DNA of 20,044 nucleotides from Deltaproteobacteria bacterium (GTDB lineage Bacteria > Desulfobacterota_E > Deferrimicrobia > Deferrimicrobiales > Deferrimicrobiaceae). The translations under genes and the position numbers were made by a program. The stretch is taken from assembly GCA_023488945.1 (NCBI GenBank), contig JAMDBZ010000007.1, forward strand, positions 1-20,044, in the 5' to 3' direction. Each line of letters starts with the position of its first letter. Position 1 is the stretch's first letter. Of the stretch, positions 1 to 6,675 are shown one piece after another. Under the pieces are notes generated by a model. That model made no database searches. It was not told the DNA's origin and saw only the letters and a list, made by a program, of their open reading frames with translations.

Positions 1-10
1 GGCGGAAGAT

Positions 11-40
11 TTGTCTTGATCGGGGAGATCGGTATATTAT
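11..40 (+). promoter_or_regulatory. Candidate sigma70-type promoter of the cytochrome operon
   Basis: TTGTCT at 11-16 (4 of 6 to the -35 consensus) and TATTAT at 35-40 (5 of 6 to the -10 consensus) are 18 bp apart. TATATT at 33-38 is an alternative -10 with a 16-bp spacer. This is an A/T-rich island in very G+C-rich DNA, followed by a ribosome binding site and ATG at 119. The predicted transcription start near 46-47 lies inside the GTATAC-type operator. Prediction by eye only. Confidence 0.5.
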
Positions 41-54
41 GTATACTGTCGACA
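40..54. promoter_or_regulatory. GTATAC-type operator, degenerate copy
   Basis: TGTATAC-T-GTCGACA is a 7+1+7 inverted repeat in which five of seven pairs match. It has the same architecture as the perfect copy at 10125-10139 and the near-perfect copy at 6623-6637. It overlaps the predicted transcription start of the cytochrome operon, which would suit a repressor. The regulator is not in the window. Confidence 0.45.
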
Positions 55-118
55 ATGGTGCGGGGTTCCGTTCGGGACCCGGGCGCATTGAACCGGCCGG
101 GAAAAGGAAGAGACCCCG

Positions 119-197
119 ATGCGTCTTTTGCGCTGGGAACTGACACCCGCCACCCTGTTCCTCGTCCTGGTCTGGTCCCTGCTGTCCCTGGCTCTCG
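119..197 (+). pseudogene. N-terminal remnant (start codon and signal/membrane helix) of a lost gene
   Basis: An ATG at 119 follows a purine-rich AGGAAG ribosome binding site at about 105-110. The first 27 codons encode a basic start and a hydrophobic stretch (LFLVLVWSLLSLAL), like a signal peptide or membrane anchor. The frame then loses sense at about 195, where sequence homologous to the C-terminal part of the 9-haem cytochrome at 624-1688 begins in a different frame. I read it as the 5' end of a cytochrome gene whose middle was deleted. It may still be translated as a short nonsense peptide. Confidence 0.55.
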
Positions 198-486
198 ACC
201 TACATGGACTCGTTCCACGGGATCGCCGTCGAGTACGGGATGACCAAGGCGGCCAACTGCGCCTCGTGCCACGGGTATCACCTGATCCTCCCCTCGTCGG
301 ACCCCGCGTCGCCGATCAACAAGGCGAACCTTCCGAAGACGTGCGGGAAGTGCCACCCCGGCGCCGGTCCGAACTTCGCGAAGGGGATCGTCCACGTGGA
401 GGTCTCCCCCCAGAAGGCGATGGGGGCGTTCGCCGTCCGGGTCTTCTACACGATCTTCATCTCCTCCCTCGTGGTCCTGTTCGTTC
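195..486 (+). pseudogene. C-terminal remnant of a multihaem cytochrome c
   Basis: From codon 198 this frame reads TYMDSFHG, then two haem motifs (CASCH and CGKCH), then a membrane helix ending near 483. It matches the last third of the intact cytochrome at 624-1688: [26 protein letters not shown] and the C-terminal anchor recur in the same order, and the DNA around the second motif is almost identical. It lacks the first seven haems and is out of frame with both the start at 119 and the cytochrome b tail that follows. This is a remnant of a paralogue, so it points to an earlier tandem duplication. Confidence 0.75.
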
Positions 487-627
487 TGGCACCTCTACAT
501 TGTGCACCTGTCGCCGCCCGCTTTTCCCATGAACAAGGCGTGGCTCACGGGAACGGTGCCGGCGGAGTGGCTCCGTGAGGAGCACCCCCTGGAATACGAG
601 AAACTGAAGAGAGAGGGAATCCTATGA
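484..627 (+). pseudogene. C-terminal remnant of a cytochrome b subunit
   Basis: This frame reads FWHLYIVHL, then a loop, then [16 protein letters not shown] and a TGA at 625-627. It parallels the end of the intact cytochrome b at 1752-2696 (IWHFYNVHF and [10 protein letters not shown]). Only the last membrane helix and tail survive, joined abruptly to the cytochrome c remnant at a point where both intact genes have similar DNA (around TCTGGCAC). Its stop codon overlaps the next ATG (ATGA at 624-627), just as the intact cytochrome b overlaps its downstream gene. An internal ATG at 529 could allow a 32-residue peptide, which would keep translational coupling to the next gene. Confidence 0.75.
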
Positions 628-1688
628 GGGGGAGGCTGTCCGCCGCTTTGATCGTCGTCGTCCTCGGGGGGATCGCCCCGGGAATCCCGCCGGCGGCGGA
701 GCCGGCGGTCTCCCTGGAGAAGTGCACGCTGTGCCACGGCAAGCCGGAGTTCCGCAAGATCCTCGTCGACGGCAAGGTGCGGGACCTCTTCGCGACCGCG
801 GAGAGCCTGAAGGGGTCCGTCCACGAGAAGAAGACGTGCGTCGACTGCCATTTCGACGTCAGCGAGATCCCCCACCGGGAGCGCCCCAAGCGGGTCGTCT
901 GCACCCACTGCCATTACAAGGGGAACGCGGAGGGGGCGCCCCAGTCCGACGCCTACCTCGAATACTTCGAGTCGGTCCACGGGCGGGCGATCGCCCGCGG
1001 CAACCCGAAGGCGCCGCTCTGCCAGGACTGCCACGGCCGCCACGACATCCGGAAGGTGAAGGACCCGGAGTCCGCCGTCTCGCGCTTCCGGGTGGCCGAG
1101 ACGTGCGGGAAGTGCCACATCGAGATCTACGCCCGGTACAAGACGTCGATCCACGGCGTCGCGGTGTCCAAGGGGGTCCCCGAGGCGCCGTCGTGCCCGA
1201 ACTGCCACGGGGAGCACAGGATCTACGCGCACACGGACCCGAAGTCCAGGGTGTACGCCACGCACGTGGCGGAGCAGTGCTCCAAATGCCACGCCTCCGT
1301 CTCGATCATGAGCAAGTTCGGCATCGAGACCGAGCAGGTGGCGACCTACCGGGAGTCGTTCCACGGCGTGGCGAGCAAATTCGGGTCGCGGACGGTCGCC
1401 AACTGCGCCTCGTGCCACGGGACGCACGACATCCGGCCCCCGGAGGATCCGCTGTCCTCGGTCAACCCGAAGAACGTTCCGAAGACGTGCGGGAAATGCC
1501 ACCCCGGCGCGAATCCGAACTTCGCCATGGGGAAGATGCACGTGGACGCGAAGAAGAAGGAGTCCGGCATCATCTACTACACGGCGCTCTTCTTCAAGTA
1601 CCTCACCGTCGGCACGATGCTGGCCCTCATCGCGCACATCATCCTCGACATGTACGGCCGCTCCCGGAGGCTTCGCGGCGAGCGGTGA
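624..1688 (+). CDS. Nonahaem c-type cytochrome with C-terminal membrane anchor
   Basis: A 354-residue exported cytochrome with a signal-like hydrophobic start (residues 5-25) and nine CxxCH motifs at 34, 72, 93, 133, 161, 191, 219, 261 and 289. A single membrane helix lies near 317-341, followed by a basic tail. Haems 4/5, 6/7 and 8/9 form three repeats of about 60-70 residues with the pattern S-[VIF]-H-G, CxxCHGxH-[DR]-I, DPxS, CxKCH. The likely role is periplasmic electron transfer from the cytochrome b encoded next to it, in a Cbc-like menaquinol-oxidising module; that role is inferred from context. The start overlaps the stop of the upstream cytochrome b remnant, and a purine-rich AGAGAGGGA precedes it. 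I do not assign a gene name. Confidence 0.9.
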   Translation: MRGRLSAALIVVVLGGIAPGIPPAAEPAVSLEKCTLCHGKPEFRKILVDGKVRDLFATAESLKGSVHEKKTCVDCHFDVSEIPHRERPKRVVCTHCHYKGNAEGAPQSDAYLEYFESVHGRAIARGNPKAPLCQDCHGRHDIRKVKDPESAVSRFRVAETCGKCHIEIYARYKTSIHGVAVSKGVPEAPSCPNCHGEHRIYAHTDPKSRVYATHVAEQCSKCHASVSIMSKFGIETEQVATYRESFHGVASKFGSRTVANCASCHGTHDIRPPEDPLSSVNPKNVPKTCGKCHPGANPNFAMGKMHVDAKKKESGIIYYTALFFKYLTVGTMLALIAHIILDMYGRSRRLRGER

Positions 1689-1751
1689 CAGGGTCCGGGA
1701 GGGGACTTTTTCGCGGGGCGCGGGACCGAAATCCATCGGGGGAGTGAACGG

Positions 1752-2696
1752 ATGTCCGAGATCGGGAAGAGCGGGAAGGAGAAAGATCTCCTGGAGAAGG
1801 AGATCGAGGCGGCGGTCGCCGAGCAGACGGCCGGTCTCGACGGGGCCGAGATGGACCGGCTCCGGGAGAAGATCCGTGAGCGGGTCCGGCGCGAGGTCGA
1901 GCGGGAGATGCGGATCCGGGCGGCCGACGACCGGCGGGAGGCGGCGCGCCGCCGGCGCGAGGAGCGGCTGAAGGCGAAGGCGCACGAGGAGGGGGAGACC
2001 TTCGTCCGGTTCAACCGGAACTTCCGGTTCCAGCACATGGTCATGTTCACGTCGGTGATCATCCTCATCATCACCGGCATGCCGATCAAGTTCCCGGACT
2101 TCATCCTGTCGCGGTGGGTCGTCACCATGTGGGGCGGGATCAACAACTCCACCACCGTCCACCGGATCGGGGCGGGGATGCTCATCTATTTCATGGCGCA
2201 CCACCTTCTGTACTCGCTCCTCTCCCGCAACGGGCGCCGGGATCTCTTCCTCCTGATCCCGACGCCGAAGGACGTCCGGGACGCCGTCCGGAACGTTCGC
2301 TACTTCCTGGGCCGGACGGCGGAGAAGCCGCGGTTCGGACGGTTCAGCTACATCGAGAAGTTCGACTACTGGGCGGTCTACTGGGGCTGCGTCATCATGA
2401 TCGGATCGGGGCTCACGCTGTGGTTCGAGACCACGGCTCTCAAGTACCTGCCCAAGTACATGCTCGACGTGGCCCACGAGATGCACAGCGACGAGGCGTT
2501 GCTCGCCACCCTCGCCATCGTCATCTGGCACTTCTACAACGTCCACTTCAACCCCGACCGGTTCCCCGGGACGCTCATGTGGTGGCACGGGCGGATCACC
2601 GAGCACGAGATGAAGGAGGAGCACCCGCTCGAGTACGAGGAGATCATGACGAAGCGGACCCGGGCCAAGGAGGCGGCGGAGGTCGGCAACCGATGA
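1752..2696 (+). CDS. Membrane dihaem cytochrome b, Cbc/formate dehydrogenase gamma-like
   Basis: A 314-residue protein with a GGGGGAG ribosome binding site 7 bp upstream. Residues 1-80 are a highly charged Arg/Glu-rich helix, probably cytoplasmic. Membrane helices follow near 94-112, 136-157, 206-226 and 248-268. Histidines H95, H137, H150/H151, H242, H245, H260 and H265 lie in or beside helices and are the candidate haem b ligands. This resembles the cytochrome b561/FdnI/HydC family used as quinone-facing subunits. The neighbours are multihaem c cytochromes on both sides, so the likely task is to oxidise menaquinol and pass electrons to them. The stop overlaps the next start (ATGA). A partial copy of its C-terminus lies at 484-627. 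Confidence 0.85.
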   Translation: MSEIGKSGKEKDLLEKEIEAAVAEQTAGLDGAEMDRLREKIRERVRREVEREMRIRAADDRREAARRRREERLKAKAHEEGETFVRFNRNFRFQHMVMFTSVIILIITGMPIKFPDFILSRWVVTMWGGINNSTTVHRIGAGMLIYFMAHHLLYSLLSRNGRRDLFLLIPTPKDVRDAVRNVRYFLGRTAEKPRFGRFSYIEKFDYWAVYWGCVIMIGSGLTLWFETTALKYLPKYMLDVAHEMHSDEALLATLAIVIWHFYNVHFNPDRFPGTLMWWHGRITEHEMKEEHPLEYEEIMTKRTRAKEAAEVGNR

Positions 2697-4744
2697 GAGA
2701 GATGATCGCGAAGTGGTGGGACCTGGTTCTCGAGTACCGGCGGCCGCTCCTGGCGATCGGCGGGGTCGTCCTGGCGGTCCTCGTGGCCGTCAACGGCGCC
2801 TTCTTCGTCTCGGCCTACTTCCCCAAGTCGTGCGTCGTCTGCCACTACATGGACCCGTTTTACGCGCAGTGGAAGACCTCGAAGCACGCGGGGGTGTCCT
2901 GCATCAAGTGCCACTCCTTCTCGCCCGTGTTCATCACCGTCACGACGCTCAAGTACTGGACCGGCCTCTACAACCCGCGCCCCCACGCCAAGGTCGAGGA
3001 CAAGGCGTGCCTGGCGCCGGGGTGCCACGAGGGGCGGATCGAGCGGGGAAAGGCGCGCCTCGGGACCGGCATCACCTTCGACCACCAGGAGCACATGACG
3101 AAGCTCAAGCGCGGCGAGAAGCTGCGCTGCACGACGTGCCACTACTCGATCGTCCAGGGCGAGCACATCGCCGTCGATACGAACGTCTGCTTCCTGTGCC
3201 ACTTCAAGGGGATCGGGCAGGGGCAGGCGCTCGGCGGCTGCCCGGGGTGCCACGGCACGCCGACCCGGGTCGTCGAGCACGGCGGGTTCCGCTTCTCCCA
3301 CGCCTCGTACCTCAAGCTCGGCGTCCCGTGCCGGCAGTGCCACCTCCGCGTGGCCGAGGGGACCGGGCAGGTGTCCGACTCGCATTGCTACGACTGCCAC
3401 GTCGGGCGGCTGGAGAAGAAGGGCGACCCGCTGGCGATCCACCGGATCCACGTGACCTTCAACGCCATCGAGTGCTTCAAGTGCCACGAGCGGATCCGGC
3501 ACGGCGAGGTCCAGCTCGTCAGGACCTTCGAGGTCCAGTGCGACGCCTGCCACAAGCGGCTCCACACCGACCAGAAGGAAATGTACATGGGGACGGGGGC
3601 CAAGGGGGTCCCCGACACGCCGTCCCGGATGTTCTCCGCCCAGGTGGCGTGCGACGGGTGCCACACGAAGTCGGTGGAGACGCGCGAGTCCGGCGTGGCC
3701 GCCCCCGGCGAGAAGAAACTCACGGCGGAGCGGCGGAGCTGCGTCGCCTGCCACGGGAAGAAGTACGACCTCATGCTCGACGACTGGATCCGGGAGTCCC
3801 GCGCCATGGCGGCGGAGATGGGGCGGATCGTCGCGGCCGGCCGGTCGGCCGTCGGGGGCGGACGAGGCGGCGGGAAAAATCTCGCCGAAGCCCGGGTCCT
3901 CGTCGCCGACGCCAAGGGGAACCTCGCGTTCCTGACGGCCGGGCGGGGAGCGCACAACATCGAGTACGCCTACAAGATCCTCAAGACCGGCTACGAGCAG
4001 GTGTCCACGGCGTACCGGCTGGCGGGCATCCCCGGCGGACCGCCGAAGCCGGCGATCCTCGCCTCCCCGTCCTCGTACTGCACGGCCCTGTGCCACCAGC
4101 GGGTGGGGCCCTCGGACAAGACCTTCTTCAAGGAGATGGAGATCGACTTCCCGCACGCGCTCCACGTCAAGGACGTGGGCATCGAGTGCACCAAGTGCCA
4201 CTCCCCCGAGAAGCACAAGATGCGGATCGTCACCAGGTCCGAGTGCATGACGTGCCACCACGAGAACAAGGACATCGACTGCGGGCACTGCCACAAGGCG
4301 CAAAAAGCCCTCTACGAGGGGAAGGTCAAGGTCTTCGGCGTGACCCCCGCCCCGGACGTGATGGCTGCGGCCGACACGAAGTGCACCGACTGCCACGACC
4401 TTTCGAAAGGGACCCAGACGGTGCTCACCGTCAAGGCGAAGTGCGAGGGGTGCCACGACGCGAAGTACGGCCGGATGCTCCTGTCGTGGAAGGAGGAGAT
4501 CACCAAGAAGGAGAACGTGATCGCCGTGGCGATCGAGGAGGCGAAGGAGTACCTGGCCCGGAGCCGCAAGCTGGGCCGCAACGTCGGCGAGGGGGAGACC
4601 CTCGTGAAGCAGGCCGAGGCGAACTACCTCGCCGTCTCGAACGGCCGCGGGACGCACAACTACGCCCTGAGCAAGGCGCTCCTGGCGGCGGCCCACGCCA
4701 ACCTCGACAAGGTTCTCAAGGAGAAGAAGGCCGCGAAGAAGTGA
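2693..4744 (+). CDS. NapC/NirT-type multihaem cytochrome c, up to 18 haems
   Basis: A 683-residue protein starting at the ATG that overlaps the cytochrome b stop. An N-terminal membrane helix (about 18-42) leads directly into a NapC/NirT-like first haem (CVVCH at 47, followed by YMDP). There are 16 CxxCH motifs (47, 70, 146, 166, 183, 213, 232, 261, 283, 320, 350, 499, 518, 530, 564 and 584). Two motifs are expanded: CX4CH at 106 and CX3CH at 463. Two similar helical modules follow a haem: CVACH at 350 leading to GRGAHN at 417, and CEGCH at 584 leading to GRGTHN at 651. This indicates duplication of the C-terminal module. Residues 1-440 are paralogous to the minus-strand cytochrome at 5053-6591. 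The likely role is membrane-anchored electron transfer from the b/c module to periplasmic carriers. Confidence 0.9.
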   Translation: MREMIAKWWDLVLEYRRPLLAIGGVVLAVLVAVNGAFFVSAYFPKSCVVCHYMDPFYAQWKTSKHAGVSCIKCHSFSPVFITVTTLKYWTGLYNPRPHAKVEDKACLAPGCHEGRIERGKARLGTGITFDHQEHMTKLKRGEKLRCTTCHYSIVQGEHIAVDTNVCFLCHFKGIGQGQALGGCPGCHGTPTRVVEHGGFRFSHASYLKLGVPCRQCHLRVAEGTGQVSDSHCYDCHVGRLEKKGDPLAIHRIHVTFNAIECFKCHERIRHGEVQLVRTFEVQCDACHKRLHTDQKEMYMGTGAKGVPDTPSRMFSAQVACDGCHTKSVETRESGVAAPGEKKLTAERRSCVACHGKKYDLMLDDWIRESRAMAAEMGRIVAAGRSAVGGGRGGGKNLAEARVLVADAKGNLAFLTAGRGAHNIEYAYKILKTGYEQVSTAYRLAGIPGGPPKPAILASPSSYCTALCHQRVGPSDKTFFKEMEIDFPHALHVKDVGIECTKCHSPEKHKMRIVTRSECMTCHHENKDIDCGHCHKAQKALYEGKVKVFGVTPAPDVMAAADTKCTDCHDLSKGTQTVLTVKAKCEGCHDAKYGRMLLSWKEEITKKENVIAVAIEEAKEYLARSRKLGRNVGEGETLVKQAEANYLAVSNGRGTHNYALSKALLAAAHANLDKVLKEKKAAKK

Positions 4745-4773
4745 TCCCGCCCGCGGCGTCCTGAGCAATCGAA

Positions 4774-4810
4774 GCCCCGGGAGGCAGGCTGCTTCCCGGG
4801 GCGTTTTTTT
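4774..4810 (+). terminator. Rho-independent terminator of the cytochrome operon
   Basis: GCCCCGGGAGG (4774-4784) pairs with CTTCCCGGGGC (4792-4802) with one mismatched position, and seven T follow at 4804-4810. It lies 30 bp after the stop of the 18-haem cytochrome. The other strand has no T-tract, so it should act only on the plus-strand operon. Confidence 0.9.
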
Positions 4811-4848
4811 CCCGCGCCTCCGGGGCGTCCGCTGCGCCGCCGATCTGC

Positions 4849-5045
4849 GGCGCAGATGCCGCAAGGGGGTCCCCCGAGCCGGCGCCGACGAGCAGGAGGA
4901 AAAGCCGCTTGGGCGGCGTCAGCCGGCGAGGCCGCCGGCTACGCCAAGCGCATATTGCGCGAGCGCGAGCCGGTCGCGGCCGGATGCGAGCGGGGATCCC
5001 CCCGAGGCGGAGCGCCTTCCTGTCGGCGGATGCGGCTCCGCTGCC
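4849..5045. repeat. Intergenic G+C-rich region with nested inverted repeats, possible diverged copy of the 190-bp repeat
   Basis: No gene is visible between the convergent cytochrome genes. The stretch contains several inverted repeats (for example CTGCGGCGCAG near 4845-4855 and AGCCGGCGAGGCCGCCGGCT at 4921-4940). It shares short blocks, in the same order, with the clear repeat at 11849-12044: GCGCAGATGC at one end, and a GAGCGG-GATC-CCCCC-GAGGC-like block near 4988-5012. Identity between the blocks is poor, so membership of the family is a guess. Confidence 0.35.
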
Positions 5046-5052
5046 CCCGTTC

Positions 5053-6591
5053 TTACGACGGCTTCGCGGCGGGCTCCTTCTGCGGAGGCGCTTCCTTCTT
5101 CGGCGGCGGCGATCCCTTCCCGTGGAACGCGGCGACGGCCGCCTCGGCGTCCTCCTTCGCCTTTTTCAGGACGTCCACGGAGTACTCGACGTTGTGGACC
5201 CCCTTGCCGTAGAGGACGAAGAGATAGTTGTACTCGGCGTCCTTCGCGAGCCGGACGGCCTTCGGGTTCTCCTTCCCGCCCGCCCGGAGCAGGGCCCGCG
5301 CCTTCTCCACGGACGGCTTCGCCTCGGCCAGCGCGTCGCGGATCGTGCCATGCCACTCGCCCAGAATCCCCTTGAAGTCGGTGCCGTGGCACCCCAGGCA
5401 CGCCGACTCGGACGCCTTGAACGTCTGTCCCACGATCTGGGACTCGACCTGCCCCTTTTCGGGCACGATATGGCACCCGACGCAGTCGACGTTGGTGAGG
5501 AACATGACGCTCGGCCGGTTCGGGACGCCCCGGGCGCCGATTCCCATGTAGAGCTGCTTCTGGATGTTGTGCTTCCGCTCGTGGCAGACGGAGCAGTCGT
5601 ACTGGAGCGGCTCGACGGTCGTCTTGACCTTGTGCTGGATCGGTTCGTGGCAGTGGGTGCACTCGATCTTGTGGTCGGTCACGTGGTTCTTGTGCATGAA
5701 GTCGATGTCCGTGTAGCGCGCCAGGCGCGACGGTTCGTTGTGGCACTGGGTGCACCGATCCTTCTTGGCCTCCCCCTCGCCCTGGATCGCGTCGAGGTGG
5801 CAGTTCTGGCACGCCACGTGCCGCGCCCCGACGAAGTCCTTGTGGTTGAAGGTGACGTCCCCGAACTTGAACTCGCCTTCGGGCGCGGCGTGGCAGTTCC
5901 CGCAGCCGCCGATCGGGTTTTCCACGCGGCCATACTTCGTGCCCTTGAAGTGGCACAGGAAGCAGGTGGAGGTCGTCACCTCCATGTGGTTCCCGACCAC
6001 GATCTGGCTGTGGCAGCTCGTGCAGCGCAGCTTCTTGCCGCGCGGCTGGGCGGTCAGGTGCGGCGTGTGGTCGAACTTGATCTTCACGGTCGTCTTCTTC
6101 CCGGCCCGGACGGGGATGAACGTCTCCTGCCCCTGGAGCAGCCGCGTCTCGTGGCACCCCTTCCGGAGGCATGCGGCGTCGCTGATCTCGGCGTACGGCT
6201 TCGAGCTGTAGGTCCTCGTGACGTATTTCACGACCTGGGAGAGGGCCTGGAACTTGAGGACCATCTTCTCCCGGATCTCCGGCGGGTAGTGGCAGTCCAC
6301 GCAGGGGACGTGGTTGTGCTTCGAGGTTGCCCACGCCCGGTAGTACGGCTTCATGATGTGGCAGCTCGCGCAGAAGTAGGGGCTGGTCGAGAATTCGAAC
6401 ATCCCCGCGGAAAAAATGAGGAAGAGGATCCCCAGGAAACCCAGGAACTTGAAGAACCGGGGCTGGAGGTGGAGCCTGTCCTGCTTCCCCTTCGGGACGT
6501 GCATCCCGATCGTGCCGAGGATTTTCTCGGCGCGGGTTTTGTCGCCTCCGTCGTGGGCGTGGGGCTCCGGCCCTCTCTGCTGCTCGTCCAT
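5053..6591 (-). CDS. NapC/NirT-type multihaem cytochrome c, up to 12 haems
   Basis: A 512-residue protein with an AAAGGAAGG ribosome binding site 7 bp before the ATG. It has a hydrophilic 45-residue cytoplasmic start, a membrane helix (47-69), then 11 CxxCH motifs (74, 97, 190, 210, 230, 261, 280, 311, 333, 370 and 398) and one CX4CH (141). The first haem, CASCHIM, is NapC/NirT-like. After the last haem comes a helical module ending in GKGVHN (462-467) and a Pro/Lys-rich tail. Haem order and spacing, including the CX4CH site, match residues 1-440 of the protein at 2693-4744, so the two are paralogues; this one lacks the second C-terminal haem module. It follows the bc complex genes on the same strand but has its own promoter and operator. 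The role is probably quinol-linked or periplasmic electron transfer. Confidence 0.9.
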   Translation of the reverse strand: MDEQQRGPEPHAHDGGDKTRAEKILGTIGMHVPKGKQDRLHLQPRFFKFLGFLGILFLIFSAGMFEFSTSPYFCASCHIMKPYYRAWATSKHNHVPCVDCHYPPEIREKMVLKFQALSQVVKYVTRTYSSKPYAEISDAACLRKGCHETRLLQGQETFIPVRAGKKTTVKIKFDHTPHLTAQPRGKKLRCTSCHSQIVVGNHMEVTTSTCFLCHFKGTKYGRVENPIGGCGNCHAAPEGEFKFGDVTFNHKDFVGARHVACQNCHLDAIQGEGEAKKDRCTQCHNEPSRLARYTDIDFMHKNHVTDHKIECTHCHEPIQHKVKTTVEPLQYDCSVCHERKHNIQKQLYMGIGARGVPNRPSVMFLTNVDCVGCHIVPEKGQVESQIVGQTFKASESACLGCHGTDFKGILGEWHGTIRDALAEAKPSVEKARALLRAGGKENPKAVRLAKDAEYNYLFVLYGKGVHNVEYSVDVLKKAKEDAEAAVAAFHGKGSPPPKKEAPPQKEPAAKPS

Positions 6592-6622
6592 TGCGATGCC
6601 TTCCTTTGTCGGGGATGATTCC

Positions 6623-6637
6623 GGTATACGGTATACA
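6623..6637. promoter_or_regulatory. GTATAC-type operator at the 12-haem cytochrome promoter
   Basis: GTATAC-G-GTATAC at 6624-6636 is a perfect 6+1+6 inverted repeat. The 15-bp frame (GGTATACGGTATACA) differs by one base from the perfect palindrome at 10125-10139. It begins a few bases downstream of the predicted transcription start and about 30 bp before the start codon, a position that would block transcription. Confidence 0.65.
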
Positions 6638-6645
6638 AGCAGGAA

Positions 6646-6675
6646 ATTCTAACCGGGGAGGACCGCGGACTTCAA
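6646..6675 (-). promoter_or_regulatory. Candidate sigma70-type promoter for the 12-haem cytochrome
   Basis: On the minus strand, TTGAAG (6670-6675) and TAGAAT (6646-6651, 5 of 6 to the -10 consensus) are 18 bp apart. The predicted start is near 6639, just before the operator. The -35 box overlaps the stop codon of the upstream cytochrome gene, so this promoter can separate the 12-haem gene from the bc operon. Confidence 0.6.

Noticed and set aside
119..627. A genuine cytochrome c-b fusion protein at the left end
   Set aside because: The three homologous pieces lie in three different frames, so no single product contains them unless two sequencing errors are assumed.
495..2624. Very long minus-strand open frame (709 codons) opposite the cytochrome c and b genes
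   Set aside because: It is antisense to genes with clear haem and histidine motifs, its product is a Pro/Arg/Asp-rich string without domains, and it is a by-product of high G+C.
4774..4810. Bidirectional terminator serving both convergent cytochrome genes
   Set aside because: Only the plus strand has a T-tract after the stem.
2534..4864. Minus-strand open frame of 776 codons opposite the 18-haem cytochrome
   Set aside because: Low-complexity composition with no domain, and the opposite strand is unambiguous.
4909..6618. Plus-strand open frame of 569 codons opposite the 12-haem cytochrome
   Set aside because: Shadow frame; the minus-strand reading has twelve haem motifs, a membrane anchor and a good ribosome binding site.
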